The notes: generated from the sequence alone by a model not told the origin. A stretch of DNA of 64,000 nt from Xanthostigma xanthostigma (GCA_963575645.1 OY754470.1:48577201-48641200), one strand, 5' to 3'. Positions 22,838 through 34,428 are shown, counted from the stretch's first letter. Program-made: numbers and translations.

Positions 22838-23000
22838 TATTCAATATTCATAATTAATTTCTTTTTGACACAGTTGATTTTTTATATTTTCAGAATATTT
22901 TCGAAACTATAAAATAAAAAAAAATATTTTTACAAAACTTTTTGGAAAAATAAATAGAATAATAAACCGTTATAAAGAACATATCACATTATATGAGAAA
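22838..23000 (-). repeat. Relic related to 3606-4010
   Basis: Shares AAATAAATAGAATAATAAAC, CCGAAACTATAAA-like words and CAAAACTTT with 3870-3975 in the same orientation. Only the outer part of that repeat is kept. Confidence 0.5.
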
Positions 23001-23104
23001 AATAACGTTACAGGGCATATTTCTTTTGCGCTCGCGCTGATTTTCCCCAAAAAACAATAAAACTCTTCATATGTACGTGTCAAACATCTTACCAAAATTT
23101 GGTT

Positions 23105-23400
23105 TCGATCGCGAATGCGAAACAAACGCATCGATTGCGCAACAGTGCGACTGAGTCGCCATGTAGTCGATAAATCTCGCGATCAAACGACAAATTTCGT
23201 GAGTAGGGGAGGGAGGGGAAATGGCGCTCACCTCTGTAACTCTGTCAAAAAGGAACGTAGCAACACGTCACGTCGCGTGAAGCGCGAGGGGAGGGCGCCT
23301 CTAATAGACAGCGATGCAAACGGACAGTCAGCTCGCGTAATGCGACCGTGAAGAGCGTTTCTTCCTTTGCGGCCGCGCTGATCGAATTTTTAATTAGGTG
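23105..23400. promoter_or_regulatory. CpG-dense island in AT-rich surroundings
   Basis: About 300 bases are rich in CpG words (CTCGCGATC, CGTCACGTCGCG, GCGGCCGCGC), unlike the flanking 70% or higher AT sequence. A 78-codon ATG frame (23115-23351) crosses it, giving an arginine-rich product with no recognisable domain. The island could be a promoter with first exon, a fragment of a GC-rich repeat, or a regulatory element. No TATA box or splice donor is convincing. Confidence 0.3.
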
Positions 23401-23561
23401 CTGAACAAGTTAAGTTGCTGGGCTCGCTATACTATGGACTCAGTGTTGCAGATTTGCGAAAATTTGTTTATAAATTTGCTGAGCGCAACAATATCAAAAA
23501 CAATTTTGATCAAAGCAGTAAAACAGCCGGATTGGATTGGGTCCACTTCTTTATGAGACCC

Positions 23562-23599
23562 TGAGCGGCATTACCCAAAGTCAGGGGCAATGCCGCTCA
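23562..23599. repeat. Hairpin, GAGCGGCATT arms
   Basis: TGAGCGGCATTACCC and its near-inverse GGGGCAATGCCGCTCA pair over about 15 bases with one mismatch and a short loop. It may be a decayed small palindrome; no poly-T follows. Bases 23600-24282 hold nothing else I recognise. Confidence 0.6.
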
Positions 23600-24282
23600 A
23601 ACATGTTTTTTTAATAATGTTTTTCGACTATTAGTAGGTGAAAGATATATGCTTTTGTTGTTAAATTGTTGATTAGTCGATAATTAAAGACTTTGTTACT
23701 CTTCTTAATTTTGATTTATAATAAATAATTTAAAAAATACACCATGTTTTTCTTAAGTGAACGCCATTCCCCCGTCCTACCCTAATCATCAAATAGCAAT
23801 GCAGTCGCGAAACGGTTTTGAAATCGTAGACTTTCGCTACAAAAAGTAGAATGTTTGCCCAGATTTTAATTTAATTAAAATAGACACGTTCATCCACATC
23901 ATATGCTTTAGAAGCGACAGTATACGAAGTCGGTCGGGTAAGAGCATATTTTATGAAGTTTAATTAGATTGCAAATATTTTTCATGCAGTATATATCTTC
24001 ATTACATGGAGAGTAAGGTAAATGTGAGTAAAATGTCATATGATAAATGATCATTTTCAAAGTTCAGATAATATTTCCATTTTTTAACAGAACAATTTTT
24101 CAGCTTAAAGTAAAGAGAAGGTATATTATTTTTAGCAGTCTTGCAAATCCTTTATATGCGAATGAGAAAATATTTTGCCGGTTTTCATCACACAGGTGTG
24201 AAAAGTTTACATAATAATGTATGACAGGTCATATAATACAAGAAACAAAAGCTGCTGTGGCTAACCATACAATGTGTTAAAA

Positions 24283-24880
24283 AATTGGTTGTCTGTAAAG
24301 TCGGTTTACGGACGATAGTTTTACGTGATAACGTATTCCGTAATACATAACCTAAATTTATATAATAATTATAATAATTCGAATCTATGATATTGCATCT
24401 TTCGCTTCAAATTTAGGTTAATTTTATTTATTTAAATTACTCACCATATAATATAATTGTTTTTTTAACATTCTTTCGTATTTTTTTTAAGTCTCAAAGA
24501 TTAGCTGTCATAATATTTATAAAACAATTGTTTCACTGTTTATAATATAAAATTCCAAAACCTACTTACAATATTTAAGTATTATCATACGTCAAAAAAT
24601 TGATTTTTATAGTGATAAAATTTGTAAGAAAACGATTTTTTCGAGAGATGAGACCTAGCTAAAACGATTTTTTGCCCCCCAAAATCCCTTTTCAGTAAAT
24701 TTCATCCAAATCGTTAGGGCCGTTTTCGAGAAAAGCACGCACAGGGTCAGGCGGAACGTTACGCGTTACGAACGTTAGGAACGTTAGGAACGTTACACTT
24801 TTTCGTGCATGCAGCCGGTGTTTTATCAATTTATAAGATTGGTGATTCATCAATTTATAAGACGTTATCACGTCAAAAAA
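24283..24880 (+). mobile_element. TTGGTTG-family repeat, copy 2 (type A interior)
   Basis: Runs from AATTGGTTGTCTG to CACGTCAA. The left end has a hairpin TACGT-GATA-ACGTA, and the right end GACGT-TATC-ACGTC, so the ends carry inverted ACGTGATAACGT words. The interior includes a segment (CGTTTTCGAGAAAAGCACGC, AAATTTCATCCAAATCGTTA) shared with copies 3 and 7, and a short AACGTTAGG minisatellite. Non-coding. The class is unknown to me; it is flanked by A/T runs rather than a clear target duplication. Confidence 0.85.
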
Positions 24881-25152
24881 ACTGTTACATATTAGTCCAG
24901 TCAACGAATGGTTCAAAAGAGGGTGTGAAGAGATTCCTTCACAAACTTGTTCAGGGTACTTAGGGAGTGAACATACTAAAAATCCTGACATTTAGGAGGT
25001 GAACCTGAGGGAGGGGGACACAAAGAAGGTCTCATTTTTGAGTTTTTAGTTTATATCTCAAAAACGGTACGTCGTAAGGAAAACATTTCTAATAATAATG
25101 TAGCTTTATTCTGGAATACTGTAAATACAGTGTAGAATGCGTCATATTAAAG

Positions 25153-25458
25153 TTACAATGGATATTTATAAAAATCTATCTTAAAATAGTCATTTAAATT
25201 GTACAAAGTTTCTTCAATTAAAATGTTTTTAACATGTTTTTTTAGTTTAAGTGGATCTAAATTGAATATTTTATACGGTAATTTGTTGCAGATTTTTGTG
25301 ATTATATTGTAAGTACCATTTTGTACAACAGAAAGATTAGAATTAATACCTACAACATTATTTTTATTTCTAGTATTATGATTGTGTATTGTATTTCTCT
25401 GATTAAAGTTACTTTGATTATTCTTGCAAAACATTATACATATCAATTGAAAGCTCAT
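25153..25458 (-). pseudogene. LINE ORF2 C-terminal fragment
   Basis: A 101-codon frame on the minus strand contains HNTRNKNN, then VVQNGTYNIITKICNKLP and a final FK-like basic segment ending LYNLNDYF. This order (NTR motif, N.LP motif, terminal helix) is typical of the region after the reverse-transcriptase domain in jockey/CR1-like non-LTR elements. The reverse transcriptase itself is absent, so this is a 5'-truncated insertion. The frame is unusually intact. Confidence 0.7.
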
Positions 25459-26488
25459 AAAATTTTATATAACTTTCATTTCATACACTTTTTTGAAATT
25501 CTCATCCGTTTTCGAGCTACACGCTCCGGAAAAGTGTAAACTTACCTCACATTTTTTATTTTTCAACTCGTAAACGTCAGGAATTTTAGTATGTTCAGTC
25601 TTTAAGCACTATAAACAATTCTGATATAAATGAGTGGCTGTATTACAATTTTCTTTAAAATAAGATCGGTTTTGTACCAAACAAAGTAAATACTCGTAAT
25701 ACATAAAGAGCGCGTGTCGACTGTTATCAGCCATTTTATTATGCGAATCTTTTGTGAGCGCGTATGTAAAACTAGTTAAATTCAACAAATAAAATATTCC
25801 ATTAAAATCTCTGCAGTGTTTAATTTGTAACATTGCCAAGAATGTTTCATTTTCTGTGTACATCGGGTTGTCGCTGAAAGAACAAGACAATGTCCGATAT
25901 TGAAGTAAAATTTACTTAAAAAAATGTAAATTATTAAAGGTACTGGTCTTTTTTTTAATGAGTCCTGTTACCTTGCGTAATAAAAGCTTATTCTAAGGAT
26001 TTTGACTTGGTCTAGTTACAAAGAATAAGTAAATAGATCTTGGATTATGTATGTTAGTCTTCGTCAGTTTTTTTACATATTGTGTGAAAACATTATTTCA
26101 TCTATTTATTTTTATAATATTATAATCTATTTATTATTCTATAATCTATCCTTCAATCTTGCACATAGATGACTATAGCAATTTTTTTATTATAAAATAA
26201 TTTATTATAGCCTTCTAATTTGAAGCTGGACATTAGTGAGTTCGGAAGCTTAAAGCAATTTGTATATTTTAGTAAGAACTATACATACATAACTATACTT
26301 TGTGAATTTCTTCCAGAGATTATTGTATGTCTATGATCTCTTCCCAATTTACTGGAATGTCCCCAGTAAACAATGCAAATTTTTTTCGTATACATATTGC
26401 AAACGCGACTTCATACAAAAAATATGCTGATGCCAAAAATTCCTCACATAAATATGATTTAATTTTGGTAACTAGTAAAATTTTCTTT
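25459..26488. other. AT-rich stretch between inverted repeat copies 2 and 3
   Basis: No recognised sequence. A minus-strand frame of 93 codons (25609-25890) shows no domain. Bases 24881-25152 hold a segment with AAAAACGGTACGTCGTAAGG that looks like a 3' untranslated region joined to the LINE fragment. Confidence 0.4.
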
Positions 26489-27650
26489 ATTGACGTGATA
26501 ACGTCTTATAAATTGATGAATCACCAATATTATAAATTGATAAAACACCGGCTGCATGCACGAAAAAGTGTAACGTAACGTTCCTAACGTTCGTAACGCG
26601 TAACGCATAACGCATAACGCGTAACGTTCCGCCTGACCCTGTGCTTGCTTTTCTCGAAAACGGCCCTAACGATTTGGATGAAATTTACTGAAAAGGGATT
26701 TTGGGGGGCAAAAAATCGTTTTAGCTAGGGCTCATCTCTCGAAAAAATCGTTTTCTTACAAATTTTATCATTATAAAAATCAATTTTTTGACGTATGAAA
26801 ATACTTAAATATTGTAAGTAGGTTTTGGAATTTTATATTATAAACAGTGAAGCAATTGTTTTATAAATATTATGACAGCTAATCTTTGAGACTTAAACTA
26901 AATACGAAAGAAAGTTAAAAAAACAATTATATTATATGGTAAGTGAAATTATTATACAAATCTATTAATTTTGTGAAAAAATATATGCAGGCAACCCAAA
27001 TTACGCTGCTGTACTACATATAGTCGATAGCAGGCATTTTCAGTAAATGCCTTTATGTGACTATAACTAATTGTTGGTACACTGATAGAAGGATTTATTA
27101 AATATTAATAAATACATTTATTAACGGTTTGAATATATTTATTAGCATTTAATAAATATTTATTTGAGTAACTAATGCGTCGTTACAATCGCCTATATTC
27201 ACGCAATAACCTCACTATTTTTATACAAATTTATATAGAAAAATATTTTATACAAATTTATATAGAAAAATAGCTGTATAAATGCAATGTTGTCTAATGC
27301 ATGGCGCGACGCGGTCGGTTGTCTTTGTTTGCCGTACATGGAAATTAGAAGCAAACGTATGTCTTGTCTTAACATGAAAACGGCTGCATTTCTAATGTTT
27401 AATTCAATTTTTTGACATTAGTATATTGTGAAATGCAACGCCTTCTAAGTTAAGTATTGGAATAACTAATTATTATTAGAACATAATACTTTGTAAGTTG
27501 CAAACGTCACTTTTGACATTTCTTATCATTCCGACACCAAGGATAAGCGGATTGAAACCAAATTTTGGGAGGTTTAGGTTATGTATTACGGAATACGTTA
27601 TCACGTAAAACTATCGTCCGTAAACCGACTTTACAGACAACCAATTTTTT
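26489..27650 (-). mobile_element. TTGGTTG-family repeat, copy 3 (A+B recombinant)
   Basis: Longest copy (about 1.16 kb). From the TTGACGTGATAACGTC end it first carries the type A interior, then the type B interior (CATGGCGCGACGCGGTCGG, GTACATGGAAATTAGAA, GGATAAGCGGATTGAAACC), then the TTGGTTG end. A 27-base segment ending TATATAGAAAAATA is tandemly doubled near 27230-27270. It is either the ancestral form from which types A and B were deleted, or a recombinant. Confidence 0.85.
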
Positions 27651-27880
27651 TTTAATAACAGCGCGACTAAATAAGAAATTGATTATTATAACTCGTCTAT
27701 TTTCAATATTTTGACATTTTTCAATAACTTTTTAGCATAATTAATAGCGGGTTATGTTTTTAGTTCATGATCTATTTTATAGCGAATGTGCCATTATGGT
27801 AAAAACAGTGCTAGTAAGTGAGCCATAATATCACGCACGAGATACATATAGTATTTCTTGCACGGACCCCTTATAAAATA
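27651..27880. other. AT-rich spacer
   Basis: Nothing recognised. Confidence 0.4.
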
Positions 27881-28322
27881 CAGGCTGATCGGTAACTGCT
27901 CGTATTCCTCTCGGGAGAAGAAACTATGACTAATTTGGAATTATTTAATCTCTACCAATTGGGGATCGGAAATGCGTCATTTTCGAGAAAATCTACTACG
28001 GTTTTCTTTTTACAAAAATCCGAATTTTGGGAGTTTAAAATAAAAAAAAAATATTCTCACTTTTTGGCCTGAATTTTTCCATGATCCGATAGCTTACTAA
28101 TTGGCCAACCTTCCTAAAGTTAAAAACCACGAAAACTGTTAGATTTTATGTTGTGTGTTAAAACTTACAATAAATAAAAAAAATAAAATAAAAACCATTT
28201 ACAGAAGTGTCATTATCATAAAAAATGACGCATTTTCAAGCCCCCAGTGATAAGGTTAAATAATTTCAAATTAGTCATAGTTTCTTGTCCTGAGAGGAAT
28301 ACGAGCAATTACCGGTCACCTG
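27881..28322. mobile_element. MITE with ~68-base terminal inverted repeats
   Basis: Left CAGGCTGATCGGTAACTGCT and the inverse at the right end (…CCGGTCACCTG) continue through GAGGAATACGAGCA and TAGTCATAGTTTCTT words for about 68 bases. TA flanks both ends. The interior carries two further inverted words (AAATGACGCATTTTC / inverse). Consistent with a Tc1/mariner-type MITE; no coding capacity. Confidence 0.8.
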
Positions 28323-29084
28323 TATAGATGATGGTTTTCAAAATTTTATGGTGTTCAATTTTGAGCAAGTTTACTTCCAATTTGAAAGCTGCGTTGAATT
28401 TTCATACTTTTACTATGGAAATGATAATACGACAATGTTTATTTTACTTTTATTTTCTTCCATAAGGAAATGATCACAGGTTATAATTGAATACTGTTTT
28501 GTATTTTGAGGCGCCGCCACTGCGAATTTTATACAGGAAACGCGAACAGTATATAATTTTTCCTTTGTTTATTTTGCAGAAGTCCGTAGTGAATAGGTTT
28601 ATAGTATATTTATTTTATTAGACTAAGGTGTACACAACAGAAAATTGGAAAGTAAAATATTTATATAAGTTCAATAAAATTGTGTGTAAAGAAAGAATGC
28701 GAAGAAGGTAAACATAAGTAAAGTTTGTGTTTCATATTGCAAACTTTTATCAAAAGAAAATATAACTACCCTACTTCATCAGTTTTCACAGTCTATGAGA
28801 GAAAACACCTGATAATAAGATATAAAGAAAGAAAAAAGTTTTTCTTGCTTACAAAAGTGTAGTCCGCAAAGAATGCTTATAAAAATATTCTTTCTTAATA
28901 ACAATTATTGAATATTATTATAGATCTGAAAGAGTAGAATGTGCATTTAGTGCGTAATGAAGTATATTTTTGACGAAGTAATATTACGTTATTTTACACG
29001 AGTCAAAATCGTAGCTCTGTTCCAACCTCTCTACCAACGCCATTAGAATCTTCACAGTCATGCGCAGTACTAAAAAAAAACAAT
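28323..29084. other. AT-rich stretch, nothing recognised
   Basis: No feature seen. Confidence 0.35.
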
Positions 29085-29293
29085 ATTTTTTAAGTTTTAT
29101 TAATATCGCACAAGAATACTCACGAAGGAAGGTGTCAAGCAAAATATTTATTCCCAAACTAATTTTACAAATTCCTTGTCAAAAAGTATTTCTAAATTTT
29201 ATTTTTTAGTATTCGTATTATTTTCAGTTTTATTTTTTTATTATTATGATCCTGGGAATAATTACCTCCTTTAACCCCTTATCTACGCCCTTG
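29085..29293 (-). mobile_element. CCCAAGGGCGT-family MITE, copy 2
   Basis: Inverse of 22161-22426: TTTCAGTTTTATTTTT, ATTATGATCCTGGG, and ACGCCCTTG at the right. The left terminus is eroded. Confidence 0.65.
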
Positions 29294-29445
29294 CTAGGAA
29301 CGGATTTTTCACCTATATTATGGGTGTGAGCTGCTACGTGGGTGGGTGTCAAAATAATATTTCCAGAGAGATAGAGAGAAAACTATATATTAACAATTCA
29401 TACAGTTTTTCACTCGGGTGAAGCCAGAACGAACCGCTAGCAGTC
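29294..29445 (+). repeat. LINE-tail relic (GGGTGAAGCC type)
   Basis: AATAATATTTCCAGAGAG, CACTCGGGTGAAGCC and CCGCTAGCAG match the 3' part of 47285-47832. Such ends are widespread in insect RTE-like elements. Non-coding. Confidence 0.5.
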
Positions 29446-30374
29446 TATAAAGATACATACAATTAGTCTACTGAAGAATCCTGTCATTTGAAAGAACCTT
29501 TTATATTTTCAAAGAGACTTTATGACACTCTTAAAACGTTAAATATATTGTAACAGCCGGCGTCTAAATTACAATCGGGCCAATTAATTATTAAACACTC
29601 TGTATATATTATAATGAAGCTCATACACTTCCAGCATATTTTGTTTTCACGGAATTAATTACCTGATGGTTAATTAATTTTCAAGGATATTACATTATTT
29701 ATTAAAGTGTACATAAAATTAGCATGCGGATGCTATTAAAATAATGAACAACTAATTCTTTTTTGGTATTTTATTACGTATCCTTTAATTATTTTAAACA
29801 TCGCAGGAAGGGTAATTTATTAAAAATAATGAAGTGTTGCTATATTATTACATTTTTTTTATTAATTAAACAATACTAATTGACATTTGCCGTCATTTCC
29901 TTGTTGAGAAAATAACTTCGAATTATTTTTTTTAGTGTTCTGTAATCAAATTTTGTGATTGATATTTTTCAAACGTTATCCATTATGCAAATTTTAAAAA
30001 TATTATTTTTTAAATAGGTACTTTGTAATGTAAATTTCGGAATTGTTATTTTTTAAAAATAATCCGTAGTGCAGATTTGAGGACTATAAAGCGAAAAAAA
30101 AATATTAATCCTGAGGTAATGCATTATTTGCTCGCCTGGTTTGAAGTATTAAATGAAACAATCATATTAATTCTCATAAAAAATAATTCATGCACAATAA
30201 ACCCTTTACCTACACCATATAAACCCGTTTCCTCCACCACATTATTCTTTGTTTTGAAGGTAAGTACTAAGCATGCTAGTAAACGATTTTCTGAGAATAT
30301 ACGGGAACTATAATCAACAATTCTAAGTCCTAAAAAGGGAACAATAATGTTTTTTGAAATACTAAATTAATATA
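29446..30374. other. AT-rich stretch, nothing recognised
   Basis: A 78-codon frame at 30077-30313 has no recognisable domain. Confidence 0.35.
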
Positions 30375-30875
30375 CAGGGTGAGTCAGACCACCCGTATCA
30401 GTCGTTTTTTTCGAAAACGGTTAGTCGTAGAGAGTTGTGTCAAAAATCTGTATTATAAAAGCCCTAATGAAGAATCGAATGGTGATATTTTTTCCCCCCG
30501 GAATGGTCGGCTTCTCTGTTAGTTTGCTCCGAAATGTTCAGAACTCCGGAATGTTAAATAGCACGATAGGTCGAAAGTGGTATTGTTGAAAAGATCTTTA
30601 AAAAATAAGCAAGTTTTGTAGGACATTTTTTTTTGTTACTGCCAACCCTGTTAAGTAATATTCGTTTGAAATTATTAAATTAACATGTAAGAAAAACAAA
30701 CTTAATTTTAAAAGTTGGCATTTAAAATCTAGTTACCTAATTAAACAATTAAAAAAAAAAAATATCACCATTCGATTTTTCACTAGGGCTTTTATAATAC
30801 AGATTTTTGAGACAAATCTCTACGACTAACCGTTTTCGAAAAAAACGACTGATACGGGTGGTCTGACTCACCCTG
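30375..30875. mobile_element. MITE with ~115-base terminal inverted repeats
   Basis: Starts CAGGGTGAGTCAGACCACCC and ends with its inverse. The arms agree for about 115 bases, including ACGGTTAGTCGTAGAGA and CTGTATTATAAAAGCCCT. ATA is found on both sides, so the target is ATA or TA. It contains only a short poly-T/A-rich spacer and is non-coding. Confidence 0.85.
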
Positions 30876-30965
30876 ATAATATTTATTTACATAAAGTAAC
30901 GGCCAAAAATCACTACATACAAACCCACAAAATTCGCACTCTCTTTCTATAATATTAATATAGAA

Positions 30966-32198
30966 CATTGTTTCTAAACCGGGGGGTCGCGTTTGTTATT
31001 AAAGGGGGTCGCAGTCTATTGAAAAATAATACTCGAAACACACACACTATACAAAAGATTCGTTTATTAAAGGAATGAATTTTAGCGTAGTCTGGTAAAA
31101 TTAATATTACAATGTAATAACAAAAAAAAAAAATTTGAAAAGAAGTTTGACCCTGCAGGCCATCCCTGTAACTTCCCGCTATTTTCGAGTTCAAAACGCT
31201 CAAAAATATATAAAATATAGCAAGAAGTTTATTTTTTAGTTCTTCGAGCTCAAAAAAAAACCACTTTGTTACGAAATTTTCGTTCACTATATCTCATGAA
31301 CAAATGAACCGATTTTGATGCGATTTGCGGCAGTCGACTCAATTTTTTATCCTAAAAAAGTAATTTATTACAGAAAAATCGATCTCATAGGAATTTTACG
31401 AGCAATTTAAAAAAAACACTTTTTTACAAATTTTTCGTTCACGATATCTCGTGAACAAATGAGCCGATTTTGATGCGGTTTGCGTCGATCGACGCAGTTT
31501 TTTTAACTTAAAAAAGTAAATTATTACAAAAAAATCGATTTGATAAGAATTTTACGAGTAATTATACAAAATTACTTTTTTCCTAATTTTTCGTTCACGT
31601 TATCTCATGAACAAATGAACCAATTTTGATCTGGTTTGCGGCGATCGACGCAGTTTTTTTAACCTAAGAAAGTAAATTATTACAAAAAAATCGATTTGAT
31701 AAGAATTTTACGAGTAATTATAAAAAATTACTTTTCTCCTAATTTTTCGTTCACGTTATCTCATGAACAAATGAACCAATTTTGATCTGGTTTGCGGCCA
31801 TCGACGCAGTTTTTTTAGCCTAAGAAAGTAATTTATTACAAAAAAATCGATCTGATAACAATTTTAAGAATCATTTTAAAAAAACACTTTTTTACGATTT
31901 TTTCGTTCACGGTATCTCGTGAACAAATGAACCGATTTTGATGCGGTTTGCGGAAACCGACGCAGTTTGTTAAGGAGAAGAGCTGATTAGATTTTGGAAT
32001 TATTCGGTTTAGTAGTTTAGAAAATATTTTACAAAAACAAATTTTTAAAAATTTTTGAAACTTGTTTTTTTAAGATTTCTCAAAATTTTTTGGGTCGAAT
32101 CGTTTCAAATTTTCAGGAAGTCTAAGTTCACCAAGATCACGTCAGATGCCGCAAACCGCGTTTCAGTCGGACACTCCGTTCAAAAGATATAAAAGGTT

Positions 32199-32242
<44 letters not shown>

Positions 32243-32613
32243 TACAGCCCTACGGACATCATCGCCAAAATAGTTTTAATAGCTTCCTAGGACCTCAAAA
32301 CGTCGAGATCTGGCGAAAACTCGATTTTCGAAAATCGGGGTGAAATCAATAACTTCCCGATTTTTGAAAAAAAAAAAAATTTTTTTTTATTTTTTTAAAG
32401 CGGGAAGTTAAAAAATTAAAAACTATACCCCTTTCAAATGATATAATATCGAGACGTAATAAAATAAAATAATAAAAACTAGTTACTAAACGTATAAATA
32501 AACAGTTAATTAAAATATTATTATAATTTTATAGTGACGGGGTCGCAAGACTTTTTACTTAACTCTTTGGCTTTTTCGTGGGTCGCAACATAAAAATGAT
32601 TGAGAAACTATGG
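30966..32613. mobile_element. hAT-like element interrupted by another element
   Basis: The left end CATTGTTTCTAAACC and right end GAGAAACTATG match as inverted termini. Both are next to GGGGTCGC / GGGTCGCAA words, as in hAT ends of the GTTTCTCAACC type. The flanking 8-mers TATAGAAC and TATGGAAG are similar (six of eight). The middle (31124-32412) is a separate insertion, leaving about 360 bases of host element. Confidence 0.55.
31124..32412 (+). mobile_element. Element L, copy 1, with 156-bp tandem units
   Basis: Borders are a TTTGACCCTGCAGGCC segment with TAACTTCCCGCT (31169) on the left and AGCGGGAAGTTA (to 32410) on the right. Inside, the word GTTCACGATATCTCGTGAAC or a variant recurs with starts near 31281, 31436, 31592, 31748 and 31904, a period of 155-156 bases. 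Then come a (TACA)n(CA)n microsatellite (32201-32246) and a TTTTCGAAAATCG palindrome. The second copy at 59455-60541 is inverted and has four units. Non-coding; class unknown to me. Confidence 0.85.
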
Positions 32614-33524
32614 TATGGAAGTATAGATTTTAAATTTGTTTCAATTTGCAACTTTGATGACATAAGTTGAATAGAGTTTGAAGGAGCAGCTGTAAATGTG
32701 CTAATAATGACTCTTTCAGCTACTCAATAACATAATAGTGTTTGCAAAAATGAATTCATTATTAAATAGACGTCTAAATGTTATTTACAAGGCACGTGTA
32801 TTTAATTAAAGTAATTGCAAAGATATGAAAGGACGTAAATATAAAATAGGAATCGTGGTATTCTGAAACCGAGTAGATTTAATTAACTTAATAGTACTTA
32901 ATTTGTAATGAATTCAAAACATATTTTTGAGTTTATTGGAAATTAGGATGAAGTTATTTAGATGTCATTTTGTTCAACATTTACCGCTTTATTAATATAA
33001 CACAAAAAAGATATTCCGTGAAAAACATCCTATTTCAATTGTATTCTAGCATATTTCTGATCTGATAAAGGTTGTCCAAACCTGTTCTTAATGTAAGCGT
33101 CACTACGTACAAAGTTTCCATTCAGATTATTTGGGGGAAGATAGTGTTTAAACTTCTGTAAATACCCGTTAATCTACGACCCTGGATGTAGAATATTCAT
33201 GTCACACAATTTTCCGATAAGTCTTTACACCCGCCGCCCAACTATCTACAAGTTTATGTTAACAGCTGAGTTTGAAGTAGACAAATTGTAGTCGTACCGT
33301 CACGCGTACGAGAGCCGTTATGATGTTTGAACTACTTACAGCCGATAATCAATAAAGGCTGTGTTCTTTCGTTAACTCATATTTCTTCTCAAATAACGAC
33401 TTTGTAAAATATTGAGAACGTTTCGAAGTCAATTCACATTACTAAGTCGGAAAGATTATTATTTTTTGAAGTGTAACTTCTTTACCCGCTATGAGGGCAA
33501 TTTTGTCCAAATCTTTAAAAGAAA
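32614..33524. other. AT-rich stretch, nothing recognised
   Basis: A segment at 33412-33470 resembles 34670-34720 (GAAAACATTTC.AAG.CAATTCA), suggesting an old shared repeat. Confidence 0.4.
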
Positions 33525-33790
33525 AGATCCAAATCCGGATCGAAACGTTAATGTATTAATTATATTTTTTGTTAATATATTGTCTGAAAAATTGGTCGAT
33601 AATTTTATTTATTGAAGAGTAATTTTGTAATGAAAACGAAAAGCGAGCCAACAAGAGTGGGAAAAATGGAATGAGCTGCTAGTGAACATTGATTGGCTGG
33701 CGGGTAGTTAACGTACGAATGCGGTAGGAGATAAACGCGATAGACACGCCTCTTTCTCTTTAGCGTTTACTTGAACACAAATGCTCATCT
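33525..33790 (+). repeat. Family P right half plus GC-richer flank
   Basis: GATCCAAATCCGGATCGAAACG (in parts: GATCC stem, GGATC, GAAA at 33542-33545) is followed by the P right arm (TGAAAAATTGGTCGATAATT to 33610). CTGAAGA has decayed to AAAGAAA. The following 33620-33790 has a CCAAT-type word (GATTGGCTGG) and CGATAGACACGC, and weakly matches 37430-37620. No left arm. This copy supplies the uninterrupted sequence of the site into which repeat copy 7 inserted at 44.5 kb. Confidence 0.6.
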
Positions 33791-34069
33791 ATGAAGTTTT
33801 GCAACTTTTCCGATTTCTTAAAAACTGTTTAACCGAAATGTAAAACTACATTTATGCGATTTTGTTAGAATTTAGAGAAAAATAATGCAATGATTTTATC
33901 TATAGTCTATACTATTATATAAAACTCGAGAACCACTGAACCAATTATTTTTTACTGTTTAAAAGTATACTTCTTAACTAATGACATACGTATAAGTTAG
34001 ACGTCAGTGTAGAAATATTTTTCATAACAACTCAGAATCAATTAAACAGACAAAAAAATGTAATTAAAA

Positions 34070-34120
34070 TTAGTCGACGTTTCGGCCAGGGTCTGGATTA
34101 TTTTCAAGAATATGAATATC
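34070..34120 (-). repeat. Decayed hammerhead-like motif
   Basis: On the minus strand: CTTGAAAATAATCC, a CAGACCCTGG stem-like segment, then CCGAAACGTCGAC (GAAA complement at 34080-34083). It resembles the family P core but has lost CTGAAGA. Confidence 0.35.
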
Positions 34121-34219
34121 AATAACAATAAAATAAAAAAAAATAATTGAAATTTGATTTTAGAAGAAATATTAATTTTATTTTTTTGACTTGTAAATTG
34201 ATTGTAATTTTTTTATAAA

Positions 34220-34428
34220 TACAGTAGAGTCTCACTAATCCGGCACTTCAGTAGTCCGGTACGTCCAATAATCCAACACCCTTCGCTCACGCCTCTCGCA
34301 CCCCTCCCTACTCTTTTTATTTACATATTATTATAGTTTTATTTATATATTACGAATTTTTATATACAATCCAATAATCCGGCACTCCCTAGTTTTTAAT
34401 AGTGCCGGATTAGCCAGACTCTACTGTA
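34220..34428. mobile_element. pogo/Tigger-type MITE (34222-34426)
   Basis: Begins CAGTAGAGTCTCACTAATCC and ends with the inverse GGATTAGCCAGACTCTACTG, about 28-base terminal repeats with few mismatches, with TA on both sides. The CAGTA..A.CTC..TAATCCGGCAC terminus is characteristic of pogo-like elements. At 205 bases it is non-autonomous. Internal TCCGGCAC words are repeated. Confidence 0.9.

Noticed and set aside
23562-23599. Rho-independent terminator
   Set aside because: Eukaryotic context and no poly-T tract after the hairpin.
31260-31985. CRISPR-like or other regularly spaced array
   Set aside because: Units are contiguous 156-bp tandem repeats without unique spacers, in eukaryotic-looking DNA.
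32146-32343. Coding frame with Thr-His repeats
   Set aside because: It is a translation of the (CA)n microsatellite inside element L.
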